From Pseudomonadota bacterium (GTDB taxonomy: Bacteria; Bdellovibrionota_C; UBA2361; OMII01): a DNA stretch of 14,815 bases. Below, piece by piece: positions 14,331 to 14,815 of the stretch (position 1 is the first letter of the stretch; every line of letters starts with the position of its first letter). The notes under the pieces were generated by a model, which worked only from the letters and a program-made list of their open reading frames with translations, ran no database searches and was not told the origin of the DNA. Location: assembly GCA_027486155.1 (NCBI GenBank), contig JAIXPR010000073.1, positions 1 through 14,815 of the forward strand. Reading direction: 5' to 3'. The position numbers and the translations under genes were made by a program.

Positions 14331-14815
14331 ATGAAAAAGTACGTCTGGGCTGCCCGCACTACTATCGTAGTGGCCGGCGCGGCGCTCCTCACCAACGGGG
14401 TTCTCCCCCATGCGCTTCTGTTCGGCCGGGCCGGGACAGGGGCGCTTTCGCGTGAGCTCTTGCACAACGAGGAGAGTCCGATTCATCAGCTCGCGGATTC
14501 ACTTCAAGAGCAGCCCGTCGAGGTTGTCCTGCCGGCTCCACAAGCTCCACAACAACCGGTTGTTCGCTCCTTCCAACACGCCGTTAAGAAGGGCGCTACC
14601 TTTAACTCCCTCTGGCGTGAGATCGGCGGAAGTTCTGACGACGTTACCGCAGTTCTCGACGCCTTGAAGGATTCGGGCGTGAACGCTGGCTCCCTTCGAG
14701 TTGGTGAAGAGTTAGCGGTGACCCATGTTGACGGCGAGGTCGTTGAGGTTCGGAAGAAGCAGGGCGAAAACGCCACCGTGATCCTCACCCGCGACGATCA
14801 CGGAAACTACGCCGT
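14331..14815 (+). CDS. Membrane-anchored LysM/OapA-like domain protein, probable M23 peptidoglycan endopeptidase (3' end outside window)
   Basis: The first 161 codons are visible. A basic N-terminus (MKKYVWAAR) and hydrophobic segment (about 11-30) make a signal anchor. A Pro/Gln-rich linker (about 62-77) leads to HAVKKGATFNSLWREIGG at 83-100, then VTAVLDALKDSGVNAGSLRVGEEL up to about 128. This pattern (a short strand, a LysM-like helix pair, and an LRxGEEL motif) is that of the OapA/LysM-like domain found before the M23 (LytM) metallopeptidase domain in MepM-type enzymes, which cut peptide crosslinks in peptidoglycan. The catalytic domain lies beyond the window, so the peptidase assignment is inferred from the N-terminal architecture. 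An in-frame stop at 14316 makes ATG 14331 the only good start; the Shine-Dalgarno is weak. The gene is divergent from the operon containing mltG, another cell-wall-cleaving enzyme. Confidence 0.75.
   Translation, partial: MKKYVWAARTTIVVAGAALLTNGVLPHALLFGRAGTGALSRELLHNEESPIHQLADSLQEQPVEVVLPAPQAPQQPVVRSFQHAVKKGATFNSLWREIGGSSDDVTAVLDALKDSGVNAGSLRVGEELAVTHVDGEVVEVRKKQGENATVILTRDDHGNYA

Noticed and set aside
14163..14486. Minus-strand open frame of 107 residues overlapping the start of the probable peptidase
   Set aside because: The plus-strand frame has a clear signal anchor and LysM-like domain; the opposite frame has no motif and runs through the peptidase start.

Overview
The window is bacterial chromosome of roughly 55% GC by eye, with tightly packed, mostly minus-strand genes. 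It shows no phage, plasmid or CRISPR signature. The gene content (MltG, RuvX, a UvrD/PcrA helicase, a Bat-type MoxR/DUF58/VWA cluster and a MepM-like peptidase) fits a Gram-negative or Gram-negative-like bacterium. Low-complexity Bat-cluster proteins of this kind are familiar from deltaproteobacterial, planctomycetal and alphaproteobacterial-type genomes, but I cannot place the organism to phylum from this sequence alone.

Layout. (1) 3-1127, plus strand: the C-terminal part of a UvrD/PcrA helicase, cut by the window edge. (2) 1151-1244: a REP-like inverted doublet between convergent genes. (3) 3187 down to 1260, minus strand: a compact three-gene unit of a nucleoside 2-deoxyribosyltransferase-like enzyme, a ribokinase and a 91-residue conserved hypothetical protein. 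(4) 3289-3385: a second copy of the same REP-like doublet. (5) 13489 down to 3428, minus strand: a seven-gene apparent operon of about 10 kb, ruvX, mltG, a 720-residue membrane protein with a very large low-complexity domain, a MoxR AAA+ ATPase, a DUF58 protein, a BatA-type VWA protein, and an 853-residue protein with two VWA domains and a GATase1-like domain. Gaps are 42 nt or less and the last two junctions are 4-nt ATGA overlaps. (6) 13490-14330: an 840-bp intergenic region packed with repeats (a degenerate direct repeat, a 23-bp perfect inverted repeat around an 8-bp polypyrimidine minisatellite, a 26-bp tandem pair, and a third REP-like doublet of a different sequence family). (7) 14331 to the end, plus strand: the N-terminus of a membrane-anchored LysM/OapA-like protein, probably an M23 peptidoglycan endopeptidase.

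How the genes may work together. In the large operon a MoxR ATPase is expected to remodel or activate VWA/DUF58 partners at the membrane. Three membrane proteins (720, 613 and 853 residues) and one soluble DUF58 protein form a plausible envelope complex. Cotranscription with the glycan-strand terminase MltG, and divergence from a probable M23 endopeptidase, suggests a peptidoglycan or envelope-stress role; this is inference from context. The deoxyribosyltransferase-ribokinase unit looks like salvage or catabolism of deoxynucleosides. The most unusual elements are the 720-residue protein, whose residues 231-671 contain no aromatic, Cys or His residue, and the three sequence classes of REP-like elements, one pair of which shows compensatory base-pair changes.
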